Assembly: GCF_001026695.1 (NCBI RefSeq)
Contig: NZ_LDNB01000007.1
Span: forward strand, 1 to 64,000
Direction of reading: 5' to 3'
From: Neobacillus vireti
Lineage (GTDB): Bacteria; Bacillota; Bacilli; Bacillales; Cytobacillaceae
Length of the DNA: 64,000 nucleotides
Positions 9,018-18,441 of this stretch are shown piece after piece; the stretch's first letter is position 1, and each line of letters opens with the position of its first letter. The translations under genes and the position numbers were made by a program. The notes under the pieces were generated by a model. It did not search any database. It had not been told where the DNA came from and saw only the letters and a program-made list of their open reading frames with translations.

Positions 9018-9845
9018 ATGAAAGTGAAGCAATTTCTAAAACTCAGGGGACTGAACATTTTTGTCAAAAAAATCGGGGCAGGGGATCCCGTGATTTGCCT
9101 TCATGGAGGACCAGGGGGTGAACACCGATTCTTTCTGCCGCACTTGGAACCGCTGGCGCAGGATTTTCAGTTGGTTCTTTATGACCAGAGAGGCTGCGGC
9201 CTGTCTGAGCCTGCATCTTCTGCAGACTATACGATGGCGGAAGAGGTGGAAACTCTGGAAGAACTCCGGAAACAATTAGGAATTGATAAACTTAAACTGA
9301 TTGGGGAGTCATGGGGTTCGATGCTAGCCCTTTTATATGCCGTTAAGTACCCGGATCATGTAGAAAAACTTCTATTGACTGCGGCTGTGGGGGCCACAGC
9401 TGAGGGGTTCGAGGAATTTAAAAATGAGCTGCTTGCAAGACTCTCGGGTGAAGACAGAGATATGCTGGATCTGGTTATGGAAAAAATGGAAACGGAAGAG
9501 GCTGGTACTAAGGAACTTTTCCGGATTCTTGACCCCTACTATGTCCATTCGGTAGATGCTTTAGCGCGTAAAACCAAAACCAAGAGTAATGCTGAAATAA
9601 ACACGATTATGGGTAAAGACATCACGGAACATTACAATTTGAAGTCGAAACTTCACAGACTTGCGGACATTCCGGTTCTCGTTGTTCAGGGAGAAAGCGA
9701 CATGCTTACTCCTGAAAAAATAAACGAATTGCTGATGCAATATTTACCGAATGCAAAATTAACCGTAATCAAGGAGTGCGGCCACTGGACGGTGGTCGAA
9801 AAGCCGGGGGAATTTATCGAGATTGTACGTGGTTTTTTTAGGTAG
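9018..9845 (+). CDS. Alpha/beta hydrolase, proline iminopeptidase-like (peptidase S33)
   Basis: A 275-residue cytoplasmic enzyme with all marks of the S33 family: oxyanion motif HGGPGG (residues 29-34), YDQRGCGLS, nucleophile Ser98 in GESWGS, Asp228 in VVQGESDMLTP and His256 in GHWTVV. Members release N-terminal proline from peptides or act as esterases; the substrate cannot be decided from sequence. It has its own AGGGGG site. The nearby peptide-type permeases would fit peptide use, but that is only suggestive. The cap domain around residues 125-205 is of normal size. Confidence 0.85.
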   Translation: MKVKQFLKLRGLNIFVKKIGAGDPVICLHGGPGGEHRFFLPHLEPLAQDFQLVLYDQRGCGLSEPASSADYTMAEEVETLEELRKQLGIDKLKLIGESWGSMLALLYAVKYPDHVEKLLLTAAVGATAEGFEEFKNELLARLSGEDRDMLDLVMEKMETEEAGTKELFRILDPYYVHSVDALARKTKTKSNAEINTIMGKDITEHYNLKSKLHRLADIPVLVVQGESDMLTPEKINELLMQYLPNAKLTVIKECGHWTVVEKPGEFIEIVRGFFR

Positions 9846-9907
9846 TCGGTGTGACCGATACTTTCATACTATTAAAAAAGGGCACTATTTCAGGGGATTG
9901 GACGGTC

Positions 9908-9942
9908 GGTTCTGGTTTTGGTTTTGGTTTTGGTTCTGGTGG
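9908..9942. repeat. GGTTTT-type tandem repeat
   Basis: Three GGTTTT units with flanking GGTTCTGG units. One strand could encode SGFGFGFGSGG and the other PEPKPKPKPEP, but neither frame has a convincing gene around it. It lies directly upstream of a decayed HTH-gene copy and may be the 3' remnant of a repeat-containing gene or a simple-sequence expansion. Confidence 0.4.
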
Positions 9943-10009
9943 TATCCCACAAAACCGATTGCCGGGAGGGCCACCAGAAGAACCATTCTCTTGGCTAAGT
10001 GTTGATTCG

Positions 10010-10346
10010 TATCGCAGGGCGATATACCTTGCAATTAAAACCCCAGAACCGTCAACTTTTAGAAAAGGATTTTGATATGTGATATATATATATGATGAAC
10101 GAGCATTCTCTTGTTCATTCCGGCATCGGACCGTGTATAGCGTCACCCGATACGGACAAGCCCCTAGGCGATACAGCTAAAGACCTTGTGTATCAACAAA
10201 AAGAAAGATTGGAAGCAACCAATGAAACGGAAATTGCGGTACCTTATACCTTTGAGATTTTACCATTCGACCCCAAACAGTTAAAAGAAATCACTATTTT
10301 TCAAATTTCAACAAATTCCCGGGAAATATCTACAAATTATGAATAG
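10010..10346 (+). pseudogene. Decayed copy A of the HTH/coiled-coil (DUF3967-like) repeat gene
   Basis: It begins with the palindrome TATCGCAGGGCGATA (10010-10024), then upstream sequence homologous to that before the intact gene at 59649. Within it are the GATATG start region, ALASPDT..DKPLGDTAKDLVYQQKERLEATNE and the LPFDPKQLKE block. The HTH segment is largely deleted, and the coiled coil is replaced by a divergent end also seen in copy C at about 45010-45085. Not a functional gene. Confidence 0.7.
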
Positions 10347-10575
10347 AAATCGACAAAAATTGTTTGGTTATGTTAATCAGAGAACCTAAGATTAAGAGTG
10401 CAACCTTCATATCCAAGAAATTTATTCAATTATGATAATCTAATTTTGCAGCTTTCCGCTTAAACTAAAAAAGCAGGTAAATTAAAGACCATAATGGTCA
10501 AAGTACAAAGATAATTTCATTTAAACCTATAGATATGTTATTATATAAATAATAAAATATTGATTGTACTTGGAG

Positions 10576-10633
10576 GAGTCTGTCACCAAGGGATAACTAT
10601 GCCCTTGGTGATAGGCTCTTTTTGTTTTTTTTC
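10576..10633 (+). terminator. Strong hairpin terminator of an unidentified short transcript
   Basis: GAGTCTGTCACCAAGGG (10576-10592) pairs along its whole length with CCCTTGGTGATAGGCTC (10602-10618), allowing two G-U pairs, and is followed by a long T-rich tract. No gene ends just upstream. AT-rich -10-like sequences at about 10530-10555 could start a transcript of roughly 70-90 nt ending here. This would suit a small RNA or an attenuated leader, but no known riboswitch class was recognised. Confidence 0.6.
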
Positions 10634-10751
10634 ATTTAAACAAATGATAAAAATCGAGGAGGTATAAATACATTGGTTTAATCCTGGATACATAATTAAT
10701 CTTTTTTAAAATTTCTTTCAACTTTGACATATTCTCTAGGCTGAAATGCCC

Positions 10752-10922
10752 TTATTTTCTGGTTATCTCTGCTTCTAGCTCATTATTAATCTGAAGTATT
10801 TCTAATGTTTCTTGATCAAGTACTGGTTGATAAAATTCTCGTTTTTCTTTTTGATTTAATAGCCAACCACAGGAAAATAGTAAGATGAAAATTGAAATGG
10901 TTACATAAATCTTCACTTTCAT
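10752..10922 (-). CDS. Small lipoprotein-like or single-helix hypothetical protein
   Basis: A 56-residue reverse-strand frame: MKVKIYVTISIFILLFSCGWLLNQKEKREFYQPVLDQ.., ending EAEITRK. The N-terminus has two lysines, a hydrophobic run and LLFSC, which resembles a lipobox; the rest is a charged helix. TAGGATGG lies eight bases before the ATG. Composition and the signal-like start suggest a real small gene, transcribed divergently from mrpA. No family was recognised. Confidence 0.5.
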   Translation of the reverse strand: MKVKIYVTISIFILLFSCGWLLNQKEKREFYQPVLDQETLEILQINNELEAEITRK

Positions 10923-11125
10923 TAACACAACACCATCCTATAAATAATTTGTGTAATCAACAAATTTTTATACAAGATGGTTTAACAAAAAGGGGCTTTT
11001 ATTTGATCTTTTCAATGTTTCTACATTATTTAATAAGGTCAGGGAAACTTTAATTAAGAAATATCTAATTACTTTACGATCTGTATTAAATTACACTGAT
11101 AACATTTATTAAAGGGGGGCTTGTT

Positions 11126-13525
11126 TTGTCTTTGCTTCATCTAGCAATAATTTCACCATTCTTACTGGGCATCTTGGTACCAATTATGTATAAGCTTCTC
11201 AGGCGAATACATGCGGGTTGGTTTGTTCTTCCTTTGCCAATCTTTTTATTCATTTATTTTCTATCCTATATTCCTATTACCTCTAATCAACAGACTGTGA
11301 TTAAATCCATCGCTTGGATTCCTACCCTTGGTATTGATTTTACTGTTAAAGTCGATGGGCTAGGGCTGTTATTTGCTCTTTTAATTACAGGTATCGGTTC
11401 ATTAGTAGTGCTCTATTCCATCTATTATTTATCAAAGGATAAAGAACAATTAAACACCTTTTATGTATACTTGCTCCTTTTTATGGGGGCCATGCTTGGT
11501 GTTGTTCTTTCTGATAATTTGATTGTCCTGTATACATTTTGGGAACTAACTAGTTTTTCCTCTTTCCTGCTAATTGGATATTGGTATGACAGAGAAAAGT
11601 CCCGATACGGGGCACAAAAATCGATGCTTATTACGGTTTTTGGCGGGCTTTCGATGCTTGGAGGAATCATTCTCCTCTATTTAATGACTGGTACCTTCAG
11701 TATATCTGAGATCATTCAACAATCGAATGGAATTCTGACAAATCCATTGTTTATACCAGCTATGCTGTGCATCTTACTCGGAGCATTTACAAAATCGGCT
11801 CAATTTCCATTTCATATTTGGTTACCTGATGCGATGGAAGCGCCGACTCCAGTAAGTGCTTACCTTCACTCAGCGACGATGGTTAAAGCTGGGCTCTATT
11901 TAGTAGCTAGAATGAGTCCGATATTTGCTGAAAATGGCCTATGGGTATGGCTAGTTGCCGGTTTTGGTATTGTGACGTTATTTTGGGGATCATTCTCAGC
12001 CGTTAAACAAACAGACTTGAAAGGTATTCTTGCCTTTTCTACTGTCAGTCAGCTCGGAATGATTATGTCTCTACTCGGTATTGGTGGAGCGGCCTTACAT
12101 TTTGATTCAATTAATGATAGTTACTTCAGTGTTGCTACAGTAGCCGCAGTATTCCATCTAATCAATCACGCAACTTTTAAAGGCAGCCTTTTCATGGTAG
12201 CTGGGATTGTCGATCATGAAACGGGGACTCGGGATATTCGCAAGCTCGGCGGGTTAATGCACTTTATGCCTATTACCTTTACCATTGCAATTATCGGAAC
12301 CTTTTCAATGGCTGGTCTTCCCCCTTTTAACGGCTTTTTAAGTAAAGAAATGTTCTTTACCGCCATGGTGCGTGTACTGGAAATCGGTTTTTTTAATCTG
12401 GAAACATGGGGAGTTCTGTTCCCTGTTATTGCTTGGGTAGCAAGTATATTTACGTTTGTCTATAGCATGATCCTCGTCTTTAAAACATTCACAGGAAAGT
12501 TTCAGCCAGAGAAATTAGCGAAAAAACCACATGAGGCTCCAATAGGAATGTTAATTTCCCCTATTATTTTGGCTTGTCTCGTCATTATTATCGGTTTTTT
12601 CCCTAACCTTCTATCAAATACGATTATTGCACCAGCTGTGGCTGCTATCATGCCTAATTTTAAAGTTGATGTACATATATCATTCTGGCATGGTTTTACA
12701 ACTGAATTATTTATGACATTGGGAGTCATTGTACTAGGTGTTTTACTTTATAAAACTTTTCCAAAATGGAGAAAGGTGTACAAGCTTTTCCCAGAGAAGT
12801 TCTCGTTAAACCGTCTGTATAATAGTATTCTAGATGTTTCGCAACGAGCTTCTCGTACGATTACCAACAGATACTTGACAGGCTTTTCAAGGACCTATCT
12901 CCTTTATTTATTTGCATTTTTTATCATCATTTTATCAACTACTTTATTTGTCAAAGATGCCTTTATCATTAAAACAAATAATGTATCAAGCATTCATATA
13001 TCTGAGGCCATCCTTGCTCTTGTTATATCGATTGGTGCTATTAGTATTATTTTTGCAAAATCAAGATTAACCTCGATCATCTTATTGGGTGCTGTAGGAT
13101 ACACTGTTTCAATATTCTTTGTTTTATTCAGGGCGCCCGATCTAGCATTAACACAGCTGGCTATTGAAACGATCTCTGTTGCCTTATTCCTGCTTTGCTT
13201 CTATCACTTGCCAAAATTAAAAAAGAGAGAAGAACGGATGAGATTTAGAATCACAAATGCGGTTATTTCCGTTGGAGTGGGAGCTATTGTAACAATGATT
13301 GCTTTGTCAGCACATAGTAATAAGCTATTTGATTCTATCGCCCAATACTATGTTGATAACACCTATGAAAAAGCCGCTGGAAAAAACATGGTGAATGTCA
13401 TCCTTGTTGATTTCCGTGGTTTTGATACGATGTTTGAAATTACTGTTCTTGCAATCGCAGCACTTGGAATTTTCGGAATGATCAAGTTACGTCTGGAAGG
13501 AGGAAAGAAAAATGAAAACCAATGA
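11126..13525 (+). CDS. mrpA: Na+/H+ antiporter subunit MrpA
   Basis: A 799-residue protein with a NuoL-like N-terminal part (about 1-600) and the Mrp-specific C-terminal MrpA/MrpB-type domain. Residues known to be needed for antiport in Bacillus Mrp are present by position: Glu140 in TFWELTSFSS, Lys223 in FTKSAQFPFHIW and His230. MrpA forms the large membrane subunit of the seven-protein secondary antiporter that expels sodium and imports protons at high pH or salt. TTG at 11126 follows AAAGGGGGG. First gene of a tightly packed mrpABCDEFG operon; it overlaps mrpB by 14 bp. Confidence 0.97.
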   Translation: MSLLHLAIISPFLLGILVPIMYKLLRRIHAGWFVLPLPIFLFIYFLSYIPITSNQQTVIKSIAWIPTLGIDFTVKVDGLGLLFALLITGIGSLVVLYSIYYLSKDKEQLNTFYVYLLLFMGAMLGVVLSDNLIVLYTFWELTSFSSFLLIGYWYDREKSRYGAQKSMLITVFGGLSMLGGIILLYLMTGTFSISEIIQQSNGILTNPLFIPAMLCILLGAFTKSAQFPFHIWLPDAMEAPTPVSAYLHSATMVKAGLYLVARMSPIFAENGLWVWLVAGFGIVTLFWGSFSAVKQTDLKGILAFSTVSQLGMIMSLLGIGGAALHFDSINDSYFSVATVAAVFHLINHATFKGSLFMVAGIVDHETGTRDIRKLGGLMHFMPITFTIAIIGTFSMAGLPPFNGFLSKEMFFTAMVRVLEIGFFNLETWGVLFPVIAWVASIFTFVYSMILVFKTFTGKFQPEKLAKKPHEAPIGMLISPIILACLVIIIGFFPNLLSNTIIAPAVAAIMPNFKVDVHISFWHGFTTELFMTLGVIVLGVLLYKTFPKWRKVYKLFPEKFSLNRLYNSILDVSQRASRTITNRYLTGFSRTYLLYLFAFFIIILSTTLFVKDAFIIKTNNVSSIHISEAILALVISIGAISIIFAKSRLTSIILLGAVGYTVSIFFVLFRAPDLALTQLAIETISVALFLLCFYHLPKLKKREERMRFRITNAVISVGVGAIVTMIALSAHSNKLFDSIAQYYVDNTYEKAAGKNMVNVILVDFRGFDTMFEITVLAIAALGIFGMIKLRLEGGKKNENQ

Positions 13526-13934
13526 CCTTATTTTACAAACAACGACGAAAGTTGTGGTGTTTATCATTCTTCTTTTCGCTGTTTATATATTCTTTGCGGG
13601 TCATTATACACCAGGCGGAGGATTTGTAGGCGGATTAATGACATCTGGAGCGATTGTTTTACTGTTATTAGCATTTGACCTAAAAACATTGCAAAATTTT
13701 TTACCATTCAATTATATCTATATGATTGCTATCGGACTGCTTTTTTCAATTGGAACAGGAGCAGGATCGCTACTTTTTAATGTTCCTTTTCTTACACATG
13801 CTTTTACTCATATCGATTTACCGATTTTTGGCGACCTATCGCTCCACACAGCTACATTATTTGATCTTGGAGTTTTCTTAGTCGTTGTTGGTGTAACGAT
13901 GACCATTATTCAAACGATTGGGGGAGATGAATAA
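13512..13934 (+). CDS. mrpB: Na+/H+ antiporter subunit MrpB
   Basis: A 140-residue protein with four hydrophobic helices and the family motif [18 protein letters not shown] (about residues 36-53). MrpB is a small membrane subunit required for assembly of the full Mrp complex. It starts inside the end of mrpA and its stop overlaps the mrpC start by one base, so translation is probably coupled. Confidence 0.96.
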   Translation: MKTNDLILQTTTKVVVFIILLFAVYIFFAGHYTPGGGFVGGLMTSGAIVLLLLAFDLKTLQNFLPFNYIYMIAIGLLFSIGTGAGSLLFNVPFLTHAFTHIDLPIFGDLSLHTATLFDLGVFLVVVGVTMTIIQTIGGDE

Positions 13935-14275
13935 TGGAAATATTAATGGCCTTTGTAATAGGAATTTTATTTATGTGTGCAACATATTTAATGCTTTCAA
14001 AGAGCTTACTCCGCATTATTGTTGGAACCGGATTATTAAGTCATGGTGCACATTTACTCATTCTAACAATGGGCAGTTTAAAAAGGGGAGCCGTTCCGCT
14101 GCTCGGAGAAAATGCCAGCTCTTATACGGATCCAATTCCCCAAGCATTAATTTTAACTGCCATTGTTATTAGTTTTGGTGTTACAGCCTTTTTCCTTGTT
14201 TTAGCCTATCGTGCTTATCAGGAACTTGGTACAGATAATATGGATAAAATGAGAGGAAATAAAGGAAATGATTAA
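13934..14275 (+). CDS. mrpC: Na+/H+ antiporter subunit MrpC (NuoK-like)
   Basis: A 113-residue three-helix protein homologous to NuoK of complex I. Visible marks are the [14 protein letters not shown] helix and [23 protein letters not shown]. It packs between MrpA and MrpD in the antiporter. It overlaps mrpB by one base and mrpD by eight bases. Confidence 0.96.
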   Translation: MEILMAFVIGILFMCATYLMLSKSLLRIIVGTGLLSHGAHLLILTMGSLKRGAVPLLGENASSYTDPIPQALILTAIVISFGVTAFFLVLAYRAYQELGTDNMDKMRGNKGND

Positions 14276-15752
14276 CTTTTTACTATTACCGATACTGATT
14301 CCATTAATGACCGGAGTTCTTCTCATCTTCTTTCCAAAACATATCAAATGGCAAAGATGGATTGCTGGGATCCTGTCGTTTATAACGATTATAGTTTCTA
14401 TGATGTTGGTGCAAAAGGTTAAAACGGATGGTATTCAAACACTTAATGTTTCTAGCTGGGATGCTCCTTTTGGAATCACACTTGTATCTGATATGCTATC
14501 TGCCTTGCTAGTATTAACAACAAGCATTGTTGCATTTACCTGTCTCCTTTTTTCATTTCGAGGCATTGGAGAAGAACGAGAAAAATTTTACTATTACCCT
14601 TGCTGTAGCTTCTTAATAGTTGGAGTAAATGGTGCGTTTACAACAGGTGATATTTTCAACCTCTTTGTCTTTTTTGAAGTGATGTTAATGGCTTCCTACG
14701 CACTAATTGTGCTTGGAGGAACAAAAATACAACTGCGTGAAACGATCAAATATCTCCTTGTGAATGTGATTTCATCCGCTTTATTTGTGATAACAGTCGC
14801 TTACCTTTACTCAGTGGTTGGAACACTTAATATGGCGCATATATCTGAGCGAATTAGTAAAGTGGGACAGCCAGGAATAATTACAGTCATCGCGATTCTA
14901 TTTTTAATTGTCTTTGGATTAAAAGGTGCAATTTTCCCTTTATTCTTCTGGCTGCCAGGTTCTTATTATGCACCGCCTGTTCCTGTAATGGCTCTTTTCG
15001 GTGCATTGCTGACAAAGGTGGGGGTCTACTCCATCATGAGAACGTACACTTTATTCTTTTATCATGATACTGGCTATACCCACCAGATTCTCGCCATTTT
15101 AGCTATTTTGAGCATTATATTTGGTGTAATTGGTGCAATTGCCTATTGGGATATCAAAAAAATCGTTATTTACAACATCATTATTGCGGTGGGAGCCATT
15201 CTTTTCGGTGTTTCTGCGATGACACCCGATGCTCTTACAGGATCGGTGTTTTATTTAATCCACGATATGCTAATTAAGGCAGCGTTATTTCTTTTGGCAG
15301 GCGTAATGATAGCCATTACTGGCACAAGTAACTTAAAGGATATTAGCGGTCTGATTAAACGCTATCCAGGATTAGCTTGGACCTTTTTCGTAAGTGCACT
15401 GGCGCTTGCGGGGATTCCCCCTCTAAGTGGATTTGTCGGCAAGCTTTTAATTATTAAGGGTGGATTTGAAGCAGAGCAATATTGGGGAGCAGCCATTGTA
15501 TTAATGTCTAGTCTTCTGATTCTATTTTCGATTATGAAAATCTTTATAAATGGATTTTGGGGCACACCTCGTGCATATGAAGGAGAAGAGAAGGTGCCAG
15601 TAAGAACATTAATGATTGCTCCAGTGGTTCTTGTTATGATTTCTGTCTTTTACGGAGTAGGCTCTGAAGTGATTTTTCCTTATGTCTCACAAGCTACTGA
15701 AACATTGCTAAACCCAGAAATATACATTGAAGCAGTCTTAAAGGAGAGATAA
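14268..15752 (+). CDS. mrpD: Na+/H+ antiporter subunit MrpD (NuoM/N-like)
   Basis: A 494-residue membrane protein with about fourteen helices, homologous to antiporter-like subunits of complex I. The conserved Glu137 in [16 protein letters not shown] and Lys219 in [18 protein letters not shown] are at the positions shown to matter in Bacillus Mrp. Together with MrpA it forms the ion-translocating part. It overlaps mrpC, and only 2 bp separate it from mrpE. Confidence 0.97.
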   Translation: MINFLLLPILIPLMTGVLLIFFPKHIKWQRWIAGILSFITIIVSMMLVQKVKTDGIQTLNVSSWDAPFGITLVSDMLSALLVLTTSIVAFTCLLFSFRGIGEEREKFYYYPCCSFLIVGVNGAFTTGDIFNLFVFFEVMLMASYALIVLGGTKIQLRETIKYLLVNVISSALFVITVAYLYSVVGTLNMAHISERISKVGQPGIITVIAILFLIVFGLKGAIFPLFFWLPGSYYAPPVPVMALFGALLTKVGVYSIMRTYTLFFYHDTGYTHQILAILAILSIIFGVIGAIAYWDIKKIVIYNIIIAVGAILFGVSAMTPDALTGSVFYLIHDMLIKAALFLLAGVMIAITGTSNLKDISGLIKRYPGLAWTFFVSALALAGIPPLSGFVGKLLIIKGGFEAEQYWGAAIVLMSSLLILFSIMKIFINGFWGTPRAYEGEEKVPVRTLMIAPVVLVMISVFYGVGSEVIFPYVSQATETLLNPEIYIEAVLKER

Positions 15753-15754
15753 GA

Positions 15755-16231
15755 ATGGCATTTCAATTATTATTAAACGTGTTCCTAGGTTTTATGTGGA
15801 TGTTACTAACGGTAACATTTGAACCTGTTGCCTTTCTGAAAGGATACCTTTTCGGCCTTCTCATTATCTTTGCTTTCAGGAGATTTTTCCATTCACGTTT
15901 TTATCTTTTAAATGTGATTGCCGTGTTTAAGCTTATTTATATTTTTGTAAGAGAACTGATACTATCAAATATTGCCGTAGTAAAAACTGTATTAAAACCT
16001 AAGCTTGATATAAATCCAGGTATATTTGCATATCCTACTGTTCTGGAAAAAGATTGGGAAATTACAATTCTTGCCAATCTAATCACCCTAACACCTGGAA
16101 CATTAGTCATTGACTTATCACCTGATAACAAAATCCTGTATGTTCATGCGATGGATATTAATACTAAAAAGGAATCAATTGATTCGATAAAAAATACTTT
16201 TGAAAAAGCAATCATGGAGGTGGGACGATAA
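15755..16231 (+). CDS. mrpE: Na+/H+ antiporter subunit MrpE
   Basis: A 158-residue protein with N-terminal membrane helices (about 1-70) and a cytoplasmic domain. It contains the family stretch ANLITLTPGTLVIDLSPDNKILYVHAMD (residues about 109-136). MrpE is needed for normal stability of the complex. It ends one base into mrpF. Confidence 0.95.
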   Translation: MAFQLLLNVFLGFMWMLLTVTFEPVAFLKGYLFGLLIIFAFRRFFHSRFYLLNVIAVFKLIYIFVRELILSNIAVVKTVLKPKLDINPGIFAYPTVLEKDWEITILANLITLTPGTLVIDLSPDNKILYVHAMDINTKKESIDSIKNTFEKAIMEVGR

Positions 16232-16515
16232 TGTTTCATACAGCGATCTTGATTGCGATATTATTTATCGCACTTGCGATGTTAGGGTTTATTTATAGAG
16301 CGATCAAGGGTCCAACAATTCCTGATCGAGTGATTGCACTTGATGCACTCGGGATTAATTTAGTGGCCCTGACGGCACTAATATCCATTGTACTTGATAC
16401 AAATGCATTTCTTGAGGTTATTTTACTGATTGGCATTATCGCCTTCATTGGAACTGTCGCCTTTTCTAAATTCTTAGAGAAGGGAGAAGTGATCGAAAAT
16501 GATCGAGATCGTTAA
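16231..16515 (+). CDS. mrpF: Na+/H+ antiporter subunit MrpF
   Basis: A 94-residue three-helix subunit with the motif IKGPTIPDRVIALDALGINLV (about 25-45). The conserved Asp in this motif is thought to take part in ion movement. It overlaps mrpE by one base and mrpG by 17 bases. Confidence 0.95.
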   Translation: MFHTAILIAILFIALAMLGFIYRAIKGPTIPDRVIALDALGINLVALTALISIVLDTNAFLEVILLIGIIAFIGTVAFSKFLEKGEVIENDRDR

Positions 16516-16858
16516 ACTAATTGTACTTTTTTTAATTATGGTTGGAGCATTTCTAAACCTTGTTGCTGCTTTGGGAGTCATCAGGCTTCCAGATGTTTAT
16601 ACCAGGAACCATGCAGCATCTAAAGCATCAGCGCTTGGTATCATGTCCATTTTGCTTGGAACGTTTCTATATTTTTATTTTATCAATCACCATTTTAATT
16701 CAAGAATATTACTAGGAATTGCTTTCTTTTTCTTGACTACGCCTGTTGCAGGTCATCTTATTGGCAGGGCATCATACAATTCAGGAGTCAAACTATGGGA
16801 CAAAAGCGTGCAGGATGACTTAAAAAGGAGTAAGAACAACACTGAAATTCGCGAATAG
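16499..16858 (+). CDS. mrpG: Na+/H+ antiporter subunit MrpG
   Basis: A 119-residue three-helix protein with LGVIRLPDVYTRNHAASKASALGI, the signature of the MrpG/PhaG family. Last gene of the operon. The C-terminal tail (DDLKRSKNNTEIRE) is hydrophilic and somewhat variable in the family. All seven subunits are intact, so the antiporter should be functional. Confidence 0.95.
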   Translation: MIEIVKLIVLFLIMVGAFLNLVAALGVIRLPDVYTRNHAASKASALGIMSILLGTFLYFYFINHHFNSRILLGIAFFFLTTPVAGHLIGRASYNSGVKLWDKSVQDDLKRSKNNTEIRE

Positions 16859-17019
16859 CTAGTTCATTTATTGAATTATACGAAAGCCTTAAATAAATGC
16901 TGTCAGCCTGGTACAGATGAAACCAAAGGTTAAAATAAAGGATAACGTATCGTGTTGGAAAAATTGGGAGAATGAATTTAACCCAGATTTATGTAGATGC
17001 TTCATAAATGATGAAGAGA

Positions 17020-17051
17020 AAAATACTCTTTTCTGTGAAAAGGAGTATTTT
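17020..17051 (+). terminator. Possible terminator hairpin downstream of mrp
   Basis: AAAATACTCTTTTC (17020-17033) pairs with GAAAAGGAGTATTTT (17037-17051), with one bulged base. The downstream T-run is poor. A 63-codon frame covers this place (16917-17108), but it has no ribosome site and is probably not a gene. Confidence 0.45.
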
Positions 17052-17111
17052 AATATGTTTTTACGCAAATTACTACATATACTTCAAAAAAATTTAATTT
17101 ACCTGTAATTT

Positions 17112-17139
17112 TTGACAGAAATCTATATTTAGATATAGG
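17112..17139 (+). promoter_or_regulatory. Probable SigA promoter of the truncated BCCT gene
   Basis: TTGACA (17112-17117) and TATAGG (17134-17139) are separated by 16 bp, about 95 bp before the BCCT start codon. The -35 box is perfect and the -10 box is moderate. Confidence 0.45.
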
Positions 17140-17234
17140 ATGAGAAAATTTGATAGGCTTAAAAGGTTGGTTTTCCTTTTTACTTATTAGCAAAAAACTC
17201 ATATGTGAAAACTTTTATAAGAAAGGAAGTTTTG

Positions 17235-18005
17235 ATGAAAAAAATTTCAAACGTTTTTTGGATTTCGATTGCGATTGTTTTTGCAGCAATCATATTTGGT
17301 GTTGCTGCACCAGATAGTTTTGAAGAAGCAACAGGAAATCTACAAGCATTTCTTACATCGACCTTTGGATGGTATTATTTAATTTTGGTTACAATCATTG
17401 TGGTCTTTTGTATTTTCCTCATTTTCAGCCCTGTTGGGGCAATAAAATTAGGAAAAGCTGATGAGAAACCTGAGTTTTCGAAAGCATCTTGGTTTGCGAT
17501 GTTATTTAGCGCAGGCATGGGAATTGGCCTTGTATTTTGGGGAGCAGCAGAACCACTTTCACACTTCATGAATCCTCCATTAGCTGAAGCAGGTACAGCC
17601 GCTGCCAATAAAGAGGCAATTAGATACACATTTTTTCATTGGGGCATTCATGCATGGGGAATATACGCCATCGTAGCATTAGCACTAGCATACTTCAATT
17701 TTCGCAAGGGAGAACCCGGTCTCATATCCGCTACATTAAAACCAGTCTTGGGGAAAAAAGCAATGGAAGGGAATCTTGGAATAGTTGTTGATGTATTAGC
17801 TGTTGTTGCCACAGTTGCTGGAGTTGCGACAACTCTAGGGTTTGGTGCAACACAAATTAATGGGGGACTTTCTTATTTATTTGGAATACCAAATAATTAC
17901 ACCGTTCAATTGTTCATTGTTATTGTTGTTACCGTTCTATTTATCGTCTCAGCATCAACTGGATTGGAACTACATCAAACTCCTTTTCATCCACCGGCAG
18001 CATAA
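17235..18005 (+). pseudogene. BCCT-family (glycine betaine/OpuD-like) transporter, C-terminus deleted
   Basis: The frame encodes the first half of a betaine/carnitine/choline transporter: an N-terminal helix, [21 protein letters not shown] and [20 protein letters not shown], all hallmarks of the family. It runs up to about ...VSASTGL near 17963, and then a short unrelated tail ([12 protein letters not shown]) leads to a stop. Full members have about 500 residues, so helices 6-12 are missing and osmoprotectant uptake should be lost. The tail lies in the antisense of a truncated LysR gene, which marks a deletion junction at about 17960-17966. ATG at 17235 follows AAAGGAAG. Confidence 0.8.
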
Positions 18006-18441
18006 CCACACCAAGATCTAATATTCCGTCTCTAACTTCTTGTTTAACCTTTTTGGAGTCATCTTTAGAAAGTTTTATTTTGATATCAGGGTAAAGATCA
18101 TGGAATCCTTTAATGATTTTTGGGAAAAATAAAAAACCAATTATTGGCGGTATGCCGATTTTTATTTTTCCTGTTTTTAAGTTCATTAAATCATATAGGT
18201 GAATAGATAAATCATTTAGCGATTCCATTATCATTTCTCCTTCCGCTAAAACGATTTCGCCTGCTTCCGTTAATTGAATGTTCTTCGCGGAACGATCAAT
18301 CAGTTCTACATTTAATTCTTCTTCCAAACTTTTGACTACTTTACTTATTGTAGACTGTGACAAATGGAGGGAATGCGAAGCTTTAGTAAAACTTTTGTAT
18401 TTGGCTACTTCAATAAAGTAGGTGAGGTGACGTATGTCCAT
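17941..18441 (-). pseudogene. LysR-family regulator, CidR/YwbI-like, 3' part deleted
   Basis: The N-terminal winged helix is intact (MDIRHLTYFIEVAKYKSFTKA..LSQSTISKVVKSLEEEL), followed by the first part of the effector domain up to DEKEFDVVP. It then passes into BCCT antisense sequence and stops. About 165 of the usual 290 or so residues remain. The HTH strongly resembles CidR/YwbI, regulator of cid-type holin-like genes; those targets are not in the window. ATG at 18441 has a GGAG site. It is convergent with the BCCT fragment. Confidence 0.8.

Noticed and set aside
9838-10146. Frames on both strands over the GGTTTT repeat
   Set aside because: Neither has a ribosome site. They cross a decayed repeat copy and owe their length to the simple repeat.
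16917-17108. A 63-codon frame after mrpG
   Set aside because: There is no ribosome site, the composition is unusual, and a hairpin lies inside it. More likely untranslated sequence.
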